Shown: one piece after another, positions 9,944-19,594 of the stretch
Numbering within the stretch: position 1 is the first letter of the stretch
Layout of the letters: each line of letters starts with the position of its first letter
Origin: Stieleria marina
GTDB lineage: Bacteria; Planctomycetota; Planctomycetia; Pirellulales; Pirellulaceae
DNA: 64,000 nucleotides
Reading direction: 5' to 3'
Assembly: GCA_007741555.1 (NCBI GenBank)
Contig: CP036526.1
Location: 1,178,001-1,242,000, forward strand
Translations under genes and position numbers: made by a program
Notes under the pieces: model-generated
Database searches by the model: none
Seen by the model: the letters and a program-made list of their open reading frames with translations, nothing else
Told to the model about the DNA's origin: nothing

Positions 9944-10242
9944 TGATTCGTTCTTTCCACGCAGCGTCGAGTGGCGTTGATTTCTAGGGCCTTCTATACA
10001 CACGCGATCCTACGAAGGACGAGCGAACAATCGCAAGGTAAAAACCTCGTTCCCGGCCACCTCACGAAGCAGCTTTGCTTTCAATGACCGAATGTGAGAA
10101 TTTGACGATTAAGTCAAGTTCGCCGGTCGTAACGGTCGATCTGGTGATCTGCGGCTGTCTGTCGGCAATCAGGTTGCAGACGCTGCGCCAAATCTGAAGC
10201 AACGAGTTTTGAAGTATATAGGCCGCACCTAAAAGGTTCGAC

Positions 10243-11745
10243 ATGGTCAGTGGAAACGACGAACACTCCTCGGCAATCCCATCGGACAGCAATCACGCCG
10301 TTGGCGGTTCTTTGAAAAAGAACCCTTGGGCACTCAGTGACGACGCCTCGGGAAATTCGCTGCAAAGTGATTCCGTAGACGACAACGTCGTGTCGCAAGC
10401 CGGCAGTCTTGGTGGCGGTCTCTTGCCCCTCGTCGCCGGCGGCGTCGTGTCGATCTTGTTTTATGGCATTGTGCACGTCGTCCCGTGGCAACCACTGGAG
10501 CGGTACTTCTTGGGTCACCCGGTCGCTATCGCTGCGACCATTTTGTTTTGGGTTGCGACCGCGATCCTGTTGTTCAAATGGTGGTACGTCAATCAGCAGT
10601 GGAATTATCTGCACGCGATTCGTGACCGCGATTTGATCCCTCCGCAGTCGGATTCGACTCCGGCTGACAAATGGATCGCCGACAACGACGCTGGTTTCGT
10701 GGCACGTCGTTGGATGGCAACCATCGCGGCACTTCCCGCAGCCAGTCGCGCCAGCCAGTTAGTCCATCGCATCGAAGAATTGTTAACCAGGCAATCGCAA
10801 CGCGGCACGTCCAAACACCTCGCCGATGACCTTCGCGAACTCTCAGGACGCGATGCCGATGCGGCTCACGATTCACTTGGCTTGGTTCGGATCATTGTCT
10901 GGGCCATTCCGATGCTCGGTTTTTTGGGCACGGTGATCGGGATCACGCAAACGCTTGGTGGTTTGGACTTTACCGATGGTACCGGCGCCGTGGATCGACT
11001 CAAAAGCGGGTTGTATGTCGCGTTTGATACGACCGCACTGGGATTGGTGCTGTCAGTCCTGGCGATCTTTATTCAGTTTCCAATCGAACGCAGCGAACAG
11101 CAGTTGTTGGCCACGATCGATCATCGCGTAGGTCACCTGATTTCGGCTTGTCTGCCCAGCGATGATGCTGTCGACAATCAAGTTTCGTTGGTCGCCGATT
11201 TGTGCAGCGGCATTAAAGCGGCCGTCGCGGAATCACTGGCGTCGCAAGCATCGCTTTGGCAAAAGACGATCGATGAAGCACACCAGACTTGGCAGGAAGT
11301 GCAATCTAACAACGCGAACCTGATTGCCGAAGCATTCCAAGGGACGCTGGCACCGGCGCTAAAGTCTCACGCTAGTGTGATGGCGCAATCCTCGGCGGTG
11401 ACAACGACGACGCTGCAAAAGCAGACACAGCTTTGGGAGCAAACGATGACGACCAACGCGGCCGCGCTTGCGAACCATCATCAAAAAATGATCAAGCAGT
11501 GCGAACAGCTCGCCAGCGTTTCGACTCAGTCCAAAGCCATCACCACCTTGCAGCAGTCACTCGATACCAACTTGGAACGACTAGACGCCACTAACCGCGG
11601 CATCGATCGCAGTGTGGCGGCCGCAGCCGGTGAAGGCATGGCAGACGCGATGCGAACTTTGGCGCGAGCCGTGGACATTCTTTCGGCCCAGATGCCGGAT
11701 GGAAAAAACGCAGCCAACCAAATTGTTCAAAGGCGTGCCGCATGA
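10243..11745 (+). CDS. MotA/TolQ/ExbB-like proton channel subunit with C-terminal coiled coil
   Basis: The protein has 500 residues and four hydrophobic helices, near 62-82, 88-112, 214-240 and 263-287. The last two carry the MotA/ExbB pattern: MLGFLGTVIGIT followed by AFDTTALGLVLSVLAIF, the Thr-lined helices that surround the proton path. A cytoplasmic segment of about 95 residues lies between helices 2 and 3. After helix 4 come some 200 residues of predicted coiled coil, rich in Gln, Ala, Thr and Ser, which is much longer than in ExbB and recalls ZorA-like tails. The stop overlaps the next start by four bases (ATGA). With the two following single-span proteins it forms a complete channel set. 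What it energises is unknown. Confidence 0.85.
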   Translation: MVSGNDEHSSAIPSDSNHAVGGSLKKNPWALSDDASGNSLQSDSVDDNVVSQAGSLGGGLLPLVAGGVVSILFYGIVHVVPWQPLERYFLGHPVAIAATILFWVATAILLFKWWYVNQQWNYLHAIRDRDLIPPQSDSTPADKWIADNDAGFVARRWMATIAALPAASRASQLVHRIEELLTRQSQRGTSKHLADDLRELSGRDADAAHDSLGLVRIIVWAIPMLGFLGTVIGITQTLGGLDFTDGTGAVDRLKSGLYVAFDTTALGLVLSVLAIFIQFPIERSEQQLLATIDHRVGHLISACLPSDDAVDNQVSLVADLCSGIKAAVAESLASQASLWQKTIDEAHQTWQEVQSNNANLIAEAFQGTLAPALKSHASVMAQSSAVTTTTLQKQTQLWEQTMTTNAAALANHHQKMIKQCEQLASVSTQSKAITTLQQSLDTNLERLDATNRGIDRSVAAAAGEGMADAMRTLARAVDILSAQMPDGKNAANQIVQRRAA

Positions 11746-14018
11746 GTTCGCGACGCCGCAAAGCACTCTCGCCGTCGCTCTTTCCGTTTCTAGCTGTGTT
11801 GGTTTGCACGCTGGGCACGCTGATATTGCTGCTTGCGCTCGTTTCGCAAAACGCCGCAACCGCAGCGACTCAACAGGCCGAAGCGAAGCAAGCTGCCGAG
11901 TCAAAGTTGGCGGAAAAGACCGAGCCCGTTGTGCCACGCATGTCCGGAACCACGGCTGCTTCGTTGATCGCCGAAGAAGCGTTTCGCGTTGAGCAATTGG
12001 TTTCGTTTCGCGCCGAGCAAACTGCCGACATGGAACGCCGCCGAGATCAGCTGGGTCAGGTCGAATCGCACATGCAGCGTATCAAGGCAGAACTGAAACA
12101 GCTTAGTGATCAAGCCGACATTGCCACCGGCGAAACAGTGGCTTCGGAAGTCGATTCTGCGGAGCTAGAACGATTGCGGGCCAAGGAAAAAGCGGAGTCC
12201 GAGTCATTGGCGAAACTTACCGCAGACGGCACAGCCAAGGCGCCTCTGGTGGCATTGATTCCGCACAAAGGTCCCAATGGCACGGATCGACGACCGGTGT
12301 ACTTGGAGTGTACTGCCGAGGGGCTGACGATTTGGCCCGAAGGTTCCAAGCTAACATCGACTCACTTGGAGGAGTCTGTCAGCGGAGCAAATCCGCTGGA
12401 CGAAGCTTTGAAAGTGGTTCGCAACCATGTGATGCAAAACTACGGCGATGCGGTCCCACCGTATCCACTGTTGGTTGTTCGGCCCGATGGCATTGATACC
12501 TACGCGGCGGCCCGAATCGCCCTGCAAGACTGGGACGATCAGTTTGGCTACGAATTGGTTCCTGACGATGTCAATTTGGCTTACGGAACACCGGATCCAT
12601 CTCTCAAGAAACGCGTCGACGAAGCGATTCGTGCGGCGGTCATCGATCAGCACGGTATGCGGGCGCTTGCTCAACGTGCCAAAAGTGGATTCGGACGCAG
12701 TCGGTACGGGCAAAGCGGGGCCATCGAAAGCAACAAGCGTTACCCGCGTCTGTCGGCCGCCGACATGGACCGCCGTGGTCGTTCGAGCGGGTTCAATGAC
12801 CATCGCGATTTTAGTTCCAACGGTTCACTTTCCAGCGGCCGCTCGGGATCCCACTTTGGAGACAATCAAGGTAGTTCTGGGGCCGATATCGCAGAAGCTT
12901 TGGATCGTCGATTGCGTGAAGCAGCCGGCGAGCTTCAAGACGGAACCGGGATTAGTCAGAATCCTTACGCTGGCAGCAACGGACTTTCGCAGTCGCAATC
13001 TTCGTCCAGCACTCTTGGTGGTGATCAATCTGCCACGAATCAAAGCACGCAAAACCAGTCTGCTCGCAATCAAGCCACGCTGAATCCAGAAGCTGGTACT
13101 GCACTGGCTGCTTTGGGCGACCACATGCCCGAATCCTACCGTCGCGATGGCGTGCGGCCCAACCAGTTCGTCGACCCCAACACCGCGCGTGATGGAATGC
13201 TGAAACGACAGCCCAATCCATTCTCCTTGGGGGATGGACCGCAAAACGATCTGGCGGGCGGGCCGTCCGCGGATCAACCTAACGGTGCTCCGTCGAATCA
13301 GCAGTCACCCAGTGGCGGTGCTGAAGCTCCTTCTGACTTGGCGATGCTTCCGCCATCACATCAGGGAACGCCATCAAACAACTTTCGGATGCCGCCCTCC
13401 GCGTCGACTTCAAATCAGTCCATACCGAACCAGCCAGCTCCTGGGGGCGCGATGGGTGAATCCGGTGCCAATGCCTCGCAGCCGTCACTTTCGATGAATG
13501 ATTCGGCGAAGCCATCGTTTGATGAATTGGCCCGCCAAGCAGAAATGGCGCAGCGAGCAGCTGAACAAGCCGCTGCCCAAGGATCGATGGATTCGCAAAA
13601 TCAAAACCGAAATCAATCAGCCACTCGCGAGATGGCTACTCCCGATCGACAGCAGTGGGCATTGCCACGAAGCGTCGCGGCGTCGCGCGGCAATTCGATT
13701 GTGCGTACCATTCGCGTGCAGTGTTTCCCCGGGCGACTTGTTTTGGTTGCATCGGCACGCGGTGGTGCAACGGAAATGTTTGGCCTGGCCGACGACGATA
13801 TGAATCGAGCAACGATCGAACTTGCCAGCGCGGTTCGCGATCGCATCGAACGCTGGGGAGCTGCACTTCCTGGTGGTCGCTGGCAGCCAAGGTTGGATGT
13901 CGAAGTCATGTCGGGCGGCGAAGACCGCTACTACCAGCTTCAGCGACTGATGTCTGATAGCGGAGTCGACGTCGTCGGCCGCCGCAGTGAAACATCGTCG
14001 ACGGGAGGTTCCCAATGA
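11742..14018 (+). CDS. ExbD/MotB-like single-span protein with long disordered linker
   Basis: This 758-residue protein starts four bases inside the channel gene. A single helix near residues 11-36 (SLFPFLAVLVCTLGTLILLL) sits where ExbD/MotB plug helices sit, but it has no Asp, which those proteins use for proton transfer. A coiled coil follows (about 45-165). Next is a folded domain (about 165-310, RRPVYLECTAEGLTIWPEG and YPLLVVRPDGIDTYAAAR). A 330-residue low-complexity linker rich in Ser, Asn, Gln and Pro comes next. A C-terminal domain (about 640-745) contains RTIRVQCFPGRLVLVAS and RLDVEVMSGGEDRYYQLQRL. I know these domains only as planctomycete conserved regions of unknown function. It overlaps the next gene by four bases. 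Confidence 0.82.
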   Translation: MSSRRRKALSPSLFPFLAVLVCTLGTLILLLALVSQNAATAATQQAEAKQAAESKLAEKTEPVVPRMSGTTAASLIAEEAFRVEQLVSFRAEQTADMERRRDQLGQVESHMQRIKAELKQLSDQADIATGETVASEVDSAELERLRAKEKAESESLAKLTADGTAKAPLVALIPHKGPNGTDRRPVYLECTAEGLTIWPEGSKLTSTHLEESVSGANPLDEALKVVRNHVMQNYGDAVPPYPLLVVRPDGIDTYAAARIALQDWDDQFGYELVPDDVNLAYGTPDPSLKKRVDEAIRAAVIDQHGMRALAQRAKSGFGRSRYGQSGAIESNKRYPRLSAADMDRRGRSSGFNDHRDFSSNGSLSSGRSGSHFGDNQGSSGADIAEALDRRLREAAGELQDGTGISQNPYAGSNGLSQSQSSSSTLGGDQSATNQSTQNQSARNQATLNPEAGTALAALGDHMPESYRRDGVRPNQFVDPNTARDGMLKRQPNPFSLGDGPQNDLAGGPSADQPNGAPSNQQSPSGGAEAPSDLAMLPPSHQGTPSNNFRMPPSASTSNQSIPNQPAPGGAMGESGANASQPSLSMNDSAKPSFDELARQAEMAQRAAEQAAAQGSMDSQNQNRNQSATREMATPDRQQWALPRSVAASRGNSIVRTIRVQCFPGRLVLVASARGGATEMFGLADDDMNRATIELASAVRDRIERWGAALPGGRWQPRLDVEVMSGGEDRYYQLQRLMSDSGVDVVGRRSETSSTGGSQ

Positions 14019-15055
14019 GTCGTCGCAGAAGATCCACCCTGGAAATGGGACACGATTCCTTTTTGGATATCGTCGCGAATCTGGTCGGCATCTTGATCAT
14101 CTTGGTGGTCATTTTGGGCACGCAGTCCCAAGCCGTGCTTCAGAGTGTCCAAGATACTCAAGAAGAGGAGCAAGCCGATGCGCCGGAGGCAACGTTTGCC
14201 ACCGAGCAGCAGTTGACGGCCTTGGCATCGCACACGATGCGCGCCCAAGCTGCCCAAGCGGACTCGAATCGTTTCGAGAAGAAAATTCTTCTGATGGATG
14301 ACGAACTGGAGGCTCGCAAACGGCAACGCGGCATGCTGCTGGATCTCCTTGCCCAGGCCAAGCTGGCGTACGAAGACATTAAGAAAAAATCGGACGCGGA
14401 CAAGACACGAATTGCCGCGCAGCAAGCCGAAGTGCAATCGCTGATGAGCCGTATTTCGGATATTTCTGCGAAACGAAATCGTCTGGAAAGCGAAAAACAA
14501 CCTGTCGTTGCGGTCGAACATTTGCCCACGCCCATGGCGAAGACGGTGTTTGGCGAGGAATTGCATTTTCGTTTGAAAGGGAATCGTCTCTCGTTGGTGC
14601 CGGTTGAAAAGCTGCTTGTAGAAATACGGCGTGACTTCGCACGTGCAGCCGCAGGACCACGCGATGGCAGAATCGATGCAGCGGTGGGACCCGTTCGCGG
14701 CTATGTGGCGAGATACATCATGGACAAACAACGCAAAATGGTTTCCAACGGTCGCGGTGTTTCGCCCGGGACGCAAATTCAATTAGTGCGAATGAAAGTG
14801 GAACCTTTGTCGGAGCCCTACGGTGAGCCGATTGAATCGGTGCTCAGCGGTGGCCAGATGCTGGACGTTGAACTTGCGGGGCGAAAACCTAATGCAACAA
14901 CGATTACCGTATGGGTCTATCCGGACAGTTTTGCGGCATTCCGTCGCTTGAAAGAGCATCTCTACGCCAAAGGCTTTGCGACCGCGGCAAGGCCGTTGCC
15001 AATGGATCGGAGCATTACCGGCGGTCCTCAAGGCAGTCGTAGCGCCGCGCAGTAA
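14015..15055 (+). CDS. second ExbD/MotB-like single-span protein
   Basis: This 346-residue protein is the third of an overlapping trio. The N-terminus (SFLDIVANLVGILIILVVIL, about residues 14-36) has the Asp before or within the single helix that ExbD, TolR and MotB use to bind the proton, so this is the better candidate for the active plug. A coiled coil covers about 75-150 (KRQRGMLLDLLAQAKLAYED, then SDADKTRIAAQQAEVQSL). The C-terminal domain (about 165-330) contains HFRLKGNRLSLVPVEKLL and ITVWVYPDSFAAFRRLKEHL. There is no OmpA-like peptidoglycan motif. Having both an Asp-free and an Asp-bearing plug in one operon suggests a heteromeric stator. Confidence 0.85.
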   Translation: MSRRRRSTLEMGHDSFLDIVANLVGILIILVVILGTQSQAVLQSVQDTQEEEQADAPEATFATEQQLTALASHTMRAQAAQADSNRFEKKILLMDDELEARKRQRGMLLDLLAQAKLAYEDIKKKSDADKTRIAAQQAEVQSLMSRISDISAKRNRLESEKQPVVAVEHLPTPMAKTVFGEELHFRLKGNRLSLVPVEKLLVEIRRDFARAAAGPRDGRIDAAVGPVRGYVARYIMDKQRKMVSNGRGVSPGTQIQLVRMKVEPLSEPYGEPIESVLSGGQMLDVELAGRKPNATTITVWVYPDSFAAFRRLKEHLYAKGFATAARPLPMDRSITGGPQGSRSAAQ

Positions 15056-15137
15056 TCGTCGCAGCAGGTTGTAACGACAGCACGATTGTCGTCGCAGCGC
15101 GGCATCGAAGCCGTTGGCTATTTGTGCAACAGTGAAG

Positions 15138-15166
15138 ATGCTTTCAGGGCTTTTCGTTGAAAGCAT
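15138..15166 (+). terminator. hairpin after the three-gene channel operon
   Basis: A perfect 9-bp inverted repeat, ATGCTTTCA (15138-15146) and TGAAAGCAT (15158-15166), with an 11-base loop, lies 83 bases after the stop at 15055. There is no T-run after it, so it may be a transcript-end or stability hairpin and not a classical intrinsic terminator. Confidence 0.45.
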
Positions 15167-15485
15167 ATTGGCCTAGTGGTTTGGTCTTGGCCCTGCGGAA
15201 TGCAAGTTTGGTCAGTTCAAATTTGGTGTGTGCAAAGGGCGAAGGTTGCAGATTCTAGCCAGTATCGGTTCTCCAAATTGCAATCGTCATGTTATTGATT
15301 TAGTTGGGGGCTGATGGATTCCAGGTGCGGATCCTATCCGTCCGAATCGATGGATAGCCCCGTGGTGTGGGGGCCGATTATGACTGCATACTGTCATCGA
15401 AACCGAACTCGTTCGCTTTTCTCAGGTCGGCAAGACCTGCCGGACGCCAATGGTTAGAATTGATGGACTTCGATTTTCTAGTCTT

Positions 15486-16916
15486 ATGACCCCACCAGCG
15501 ACTTCCATGCTTCGATCTATCGCTCTGCTCACGTTGACGGCCTTTGTTTTGGCGGGACAAGCTGACGCCGCCCAACCCAACATCGTTTACATCTTGCTTG
15601 ACGACGCCGGCTATGGTGACCTGTCTTGCTACGGGCAGCAAAAGTTTAAGACGCCCAATATCGACCGGATTGCCGCCGAGGGCATGAAGTTCACTGATCA
15701 CTACAGCGGAAGTACTGTCTGTGCGCCGACCCGCTGTTCGTTGCTGACCGGCCTGCACACGGGGCACACGTTTGTACGCGGAAATCGCGAAGTCAAACCC
15801 GAAGGCCAAGCGGCCATGCCAGCGGAGATCATCACGATCCCGCGCCTGCTGCGTGACGCTGGCTACAAGACCGGTGCGTTCGGAAAATGGGGGCTTGGGT
15901 CGCCAGGTTCGACAAGTGATCCGGTGGAGCATTTTGACGAATTCTACGGCTACAACTGCCAGCGTGAAGCGCACAACTACTACCCCGATCACTTGTGGCA
16001 CAACGCAGAACGAGTCCCCATGGATGGCAAGACTTATTCGGCAACCTTGATTCACGAGCAAGCCATTGGGTTCATTCGTGACAACAAAGATGGGCCCTTC
16101 TTTGCGTTTTTGCCCACACCGATTCCACACGCGGCGATGCACGCACCGGAAGAATTCAATCAGCCGTTTCGTAAGAAGTTTGCTCAGTTTGAGGACACTA
16201 TCGGGAAATACAGCGGGCCTGAAGTCAAAAATCCCATCGCAGCCTTTGCCGGGATGATGACGTTGGTGGATCAGCAGGTCGGCGAAGTCTTGGACGTGCT
16301 GGAGGAACTTGGCATTGCTGACAATACCTTGGTGATGTTGACCAGTGACAATGGGCCACACAAAGAAGGCGGCCATGATCCAGTGTTTTTCGACAGCAAC
16401 GGACCGCTGCAGGGTTTCAAGCGAGACCTTTACGAAGGTGGGATTCGGGCGCCGTTGTTGGCACGTTGGCCCGGAACGATCAAGCCAGGAACTGTCTCGG
16501 ACCACGTTTCGGCTCACTGGGATATGTTGCCCACGTTCTGTGCGTTGGCGGGAGTGAAAGTGCCGGCCAAAACAGACGGCATTTCGATGGTTCCGACGCT
16601 CATGAGCGATCCTCAAAATCAACCTGCCCATCAATATCTCTACTGGGAGTTTTATGAACGTGGCGGCAAGCGTGCTGTCCGTTTCGGCGACTGGAAAGCC
16701 GTGCAGTTGAACTTGAACAAGGATCCCAACGCACCGATTCAGCTGTATCACCTGCCCAGTGACGTGGCAGAATCCAACGACGTGGCGGCGAAGCACCCAA
16801 AGCTGGTTGAGAAAGCGAAGTCGTTTTTCAAAGACGCCCACGTGCCTTCACAGTTCTGGAAATTTGGCCGACCGCAAAAGAAGCAAAAGAACGCCAAGCA
16901 GAAGTCCGCAGCGTAA
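15486..16916 (+). CDS. secreted sulfatase (arylsulfatase A type)
   Basis: The ATG at 15486 gives 476 residues with a signal peptide (MLRSIALLTLTAFVLAGQ, cut near ADA-AQ). Starts at 15507 and 15450 are also possible. The sulfatase hallmarks are in order: metal-binding LLDDAGYGDLSCYG, the formylglycine-forming CAPTRCSLLTG (C-x-P-x-R, Cys at about residue 79), HTGHTFVRGN, and the second metal site LTSDNGPHKEGGHDP. The Cys must be converted to formylglycine by a separate enzyme. The product hydrolyses sulfate esters, probably of algal polysaccharides as in related marine planctomycetes. The last 15 residues are Lys/Gln-rich. The substrate cannot be read from the sequence. Confidence 0.95.
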   Translation: MTPPATSMLRSIALLTLTAFVLAGQADAAQPNIVYILLDDAGYGDLSCYGQQKFKTPNIDRIAAEGMKFTDHYSGSTVCAPTRCSLLTGLHTGHTFVRGNREVKPEGQAAMPAEIITIPRLLRDAGYKTGAFGKWGLGSPGSTSDPVEHFDEFYGYNCQREAHNYYPDHLWHNAERVPMDGKTYSATLIHEQAIGFIRDNKDGPFFAFLPTPIPHAAMHAPEEFNQPFRKKFAQFEDTIGKYSGPEVKNPIAAFAGMMTLVDQQVGEVLDVLEELGIADNTLVMLTSDNGPHKEGGHDPVFFDSNGPLQGFKRDLYEGGIRAPLLARWPGTIKPGTVSDHVSAHWDMLPTFCALAGVKVPAKTDGISMVPTLMSDPQNQPAHQYLYWEFYERGGKRAVRFGDWKAVQLNLNKDPNAPIQLYHLPSDVAESNDVAAKHPKLVEKAKSFFKDAHVPSQFWKFGRPQKKQKNAKQKSAA

Positions 16917-16963
16917 CCGCGCGGCAATTTTTCTTTTGACCCGTTCTGCAGAATAGAAAACCC

Positions 16964-17167
16964 ATGTTCGCTAGTCATCTCTTGGGGCTTACCCTGCTCG
17001 TCGCCACCGCTAGTTTTGTGCTGGGGGTGTTCGTGGCGTACGCGGTATGGGGATACCGTTCCTTTGAAGTCCAAGACCTAGAAGCGTCAATCACCGCTTC
17101 GCGGGCTAAAGCGGTTCGATTGCGTGAAGAACAATCACGGTTGCACGCTCGACTACAGGAAGCGTAA
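16964..17167 (+). CDS. small single-span membrane protein
   Basis: This 67-residue protein has one membrane helix (LLGLTLLVATASFVLGVFVAY, about residues 6-28) and a short charged coiled coil to the end (LEASITASRAKAVRLREEQ). The layout repeats in miniature the N-terminus of the protein encoded 58 bases downstream, which also starts with a short tail, a helix and a coiled coil. The pair is probably co-transcribed and the two helices may associate. The family is unknown to me. Support is composition, position and shared architecture only. Confidence 0.6.
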   Translation: MFASHLLGLTLLVATASFVLGVFVAYAVWGYRSFEVQDLEASITASRAKAVRLREEQSRLHARLQEA

Positions 17168-17225
17168 ACGCGCTTCGTTTGTCGTACTTCTCTCTTCAAT
17201 ATCCTGCCAAGCTGGGATCGATCTT

Positions 17226-19538
17226 ATGACGCTCCAACGACTCTACGATTCGCTGACGCCGCTGGGTTTCTACTCTCTCATCGTTGGCGTCGCCTTTCTG
17301 TTGGGCGCGTTTTTGGGCTGGTGTTTGTGGTGGAGAAAGTCGCGGCAGCTTCGACAGACACAGGAGCTTTGCAAAGCAGCGGATGCTGAAGTGGATGGTT
17401 TGCGTTCCGCCAATCACGAGCTCACTGCCAGAGTTCAGCAAGCCGCGCGGCAGTCCGAACAGGCACTCAAAGCCAAAAGCGTCAACCAACATGAACGGGT
17501 GAGCCAGGTTGGATTGCAGGACAATACCCAGACAAAAAACATGGCTTGGGTGCCATTAGACGCATCGGCAGCACTGGAGCCGTTGACGTTTGTTGACAAC
17601 GACGAACCCAATTCGGATTGGTCCAGCGTGGACGGAGTCGACGAGCGACTATCGGCGGAATTGAAGTTGATGGGCGTGCGAAATGAGCAGCAACTCCAAG
17701 AGTTGACGCCGCAACAACGCCGACTCTTCGATGCCAAGTTGGCTCGCAAGCAGCTGCGTTGGACTTGGAAAGATGACGAACCGCAATCGCAATTGCCACA
17801 AGAAGGTGCTGGACTTGCCGCTGCCCAGATGGGCTGTGATACGGCGAGCGGTGAGGGGCCAAGCGGTAGTGCGATGAGCGGAGCTGGGGTGGCAGGAACT
17901 GGGTTGGCAGGGGCCGGAATCGCTGCTGGCGTCGTCGCAGCGGTCGGGTTGTCCCATTCCGGCCAGTCGGATCACGGTCAGCAGGGTGCTTCGGCTGATG
18001 ACAAACCTGAAAGCGCTTCTTCGACCAGTTCTGCGACAACAGCAGTCGGTGCGACACCGTTCGCATCATCAACAGCCGCTGTATCTTGGTTTGCCAATTC
18101 ATTCTTGTCCGGAAGCAACCGGCTTCAGCGTCCGCCACACGTTTCATCTGCACGGGCAGCTGCACCGGCACAGCCGGCTGTGAGCAGCGTTGGCTCGTCA
18201 GCTGTTTCTGGCGTCACGTCTTCGCCTGAGTCTGACGAGGTTGCGGAAGTTCAATCGGCAGATGATCAACCGGATTTGAGCGATGACGAACTAAAGCATC
18301 TGGTCGCATCGTTGAACCTGTCAGACACCACGGATCCGGCAACCGATTGGCGAACGGTCACGGACATTGATCCGCTGTTGGCCGCTGAACTAGAGCGTTT
18401 GGAGATTCAAAACTGCGATCAGTTGAGCGGACTGAAGGATGACGGCCGAAAGCGTCTGCAGCAGTATCTCGATTCGCGAGGGATCCAAGCGGACATTGAT
18501 CAAGTTATTTCGCAGGCTTCTTCGGAAACAAGCTGGCCACCTGAAACAAAAATTGCAGGTTTTTCTTCGGGCACGGGAATGACTGACGCGGGAATGTCGA
18601 CCTCTGAATCTTCGGGCATGCAAACGCCAGCCGCGCAGATGTCCGCTAACGACGGACACACGACGCAGCGGCTATCTGACTTGGTTGCCGACGCTCCCAA
18701 TGAAATGCCGGTCTTTGCAACCGAAGTGCCTCGCGTCAAAGATGATTTGACTTTGCTGGACGGGATAAATTCCATCGAAGCTGAAGAGCTGCATCGAATG
18801 GGGATTCACAATTTTGATCAGCTGCACGATTTGTCCAGCGACGATCGGCACCGTTTGAAGGCATGGTTTCGCCGCCGCGGATGGTACTTGGACATGGACC
18901 AGTGGCGTATCGCGTCGGAGGGCAACACATTGAACCCGACTTTGGAAGAGATCCAAAAGAAAGCCTTCGAGGTTTACCAGCACCGCGAGCGCGCGGGTCG
19001 ACACGGAGCGGAAAACACCGACTGGGAACAGGCTGAATGGTCACTACGCGGCAATCCAATTTTTGACTACGGGGTTCCTCATCACGTTGACTATTTCGTC
19101 GAAACGGTGGATGGAATTACGCCCGCGGCGTGCGATGAACTGTACCGAATGGGGCTCTACAACATGCAGGAGATCCAGGCGTTGGATATTCATTCGCGTC
19201 GCTTATTGACTCGCTGGTTTGCTGGGCCGCGATTCAAGGTGGATTTGACCGCAGCTTTCGGTTGGCTCAGTTCGCTGGAGACGGTCCCCCACGAAAAAGA
19301 TTTTGGGTTCGTGTTTTCGCAACGGCCAGATCATGTTGACGACCTTTCGGATATCAACGGTGTCGGGCCTGCAACGGAACGAGACCTAAATCGAATTGGG
19401 ATTTATCATTTCAGCCAAGTGGCACAGTGGAGTGATTCCAACGTGCAGGCTATTCGCGAAACACTGAATCTGGGCGACCGAATTGAGAAAGACATGTGGG
19501 TCGTTCAGGCACAACGACTGTCAAACCATCAAGGTTAG
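17226..19538 (+). CDS. membrane-anchored protein with five helix-hairpin-helix-like repeats
   Basis: The ATG at 17226 gives 770 residues; a longer in-frame start at 17124 would place soluble sequence before the helix and overlap the small upstream gene. A helix at about 13-33 (FYSLIVGVAFLLGAFLGWCL) is followed by a coiled coil. Then come five related modules of about 50 residues near 140, 380, 500, 625 and 715, each reading like DLTLLDGINSIEAEELHRMG plus IHNFDQL. This is the pattern of the HhH-like domain seen in ribosomal-L21-like and NuoE-associated proteins. The modules are separated by Ala/Ser/Gly-rich linkers. Such repeats usually bind nucleic acid or other proteins. The cellular role is unknown. 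Confidence 0.82.
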   Translation: MTLQRLYDSLTPLGFYSLIVGVAFLLGAFLGWCLWWRKSRQLRQTQELCKAADAEVDGLRSANHELTARVQQAARQSEQALKAKSVNQHERVSQVGLQDNTQTKNMAWVPLDASAALEPLTFVDNDEPNSDWSSVDGVDERLSAELKLMGVRNEQQLQELTPQQRRLFDAKLARKQLRWTWKDDEPQSQLPQEGAGLAAAQMGCDTASGEGPSGSAMSGAGVAGTGLAGAGIAAGVVAAVGLSHSGQSDHGQQGASADDKPESASSTSSATTAVGATPFASSTAAVSWFANSFLSGSNRLQRPPHVSSARAAAPAQPAVSSVGSSAVSGVTSSPESDEVAEVQSADDQPDLSDDELKHLVASLNLSDTTDPATDWRTVTDIDPLLAAELERLEIQNCDQLSGLKDDGRKRLQQYLDSRGIQADIDQVISQASSETSWPPETKIAGFSSGTGMTDAGMSTSESSGMQTPAAQMSANDGHTTQRLSDLVADAPNEMPVFATEVPRVKDDLTLLDGINSIEAEELHRMGIHNFDQLHDLSSDDRHRLKAWFRRRGWYLDMDQWRIASEGNTLNPTLEEIQKKAFEVYQHRERAGRHGAENTDWEQAEWSLRGNPIFDYGVPHHVDYFVETVDGITPAACDELYRMGLYNMQEIQALDIHSRRLLTRWFAGPRFKVDLTAAFGWLSSLETVPHEKDFGFVFSQRPDHVDDLSDINGVGPATERDLNRIGIYHFSQVAQWSDSNVQAIRETLNLGDRIEKDMWVVQAQRLSNHQG

Positions 19539-19594
19539 CGATCCCACCCGTGGATCCGTGCTAAGAATTCAGCAGTTTTTCCAAGGACGCCAGT

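Noticed and set aside
10243-15055. Zorya antiviral system
   Set aside because: The MotA-like protein with a long coiled coil is suggestive, but the partner proteins lack an OmpA-like domain and there are no ZorC/ZorD or ZorE genes nearby.
15378-16841. 487-codon open frame on the minus strand opposite the sulfatase
   Set aside because: The plus strand encodes a complete sulfatase with all motifs. The antisense frame has no recognisable domain and an Arg/His/Val-rich composition typical of the shadow of a real gene.
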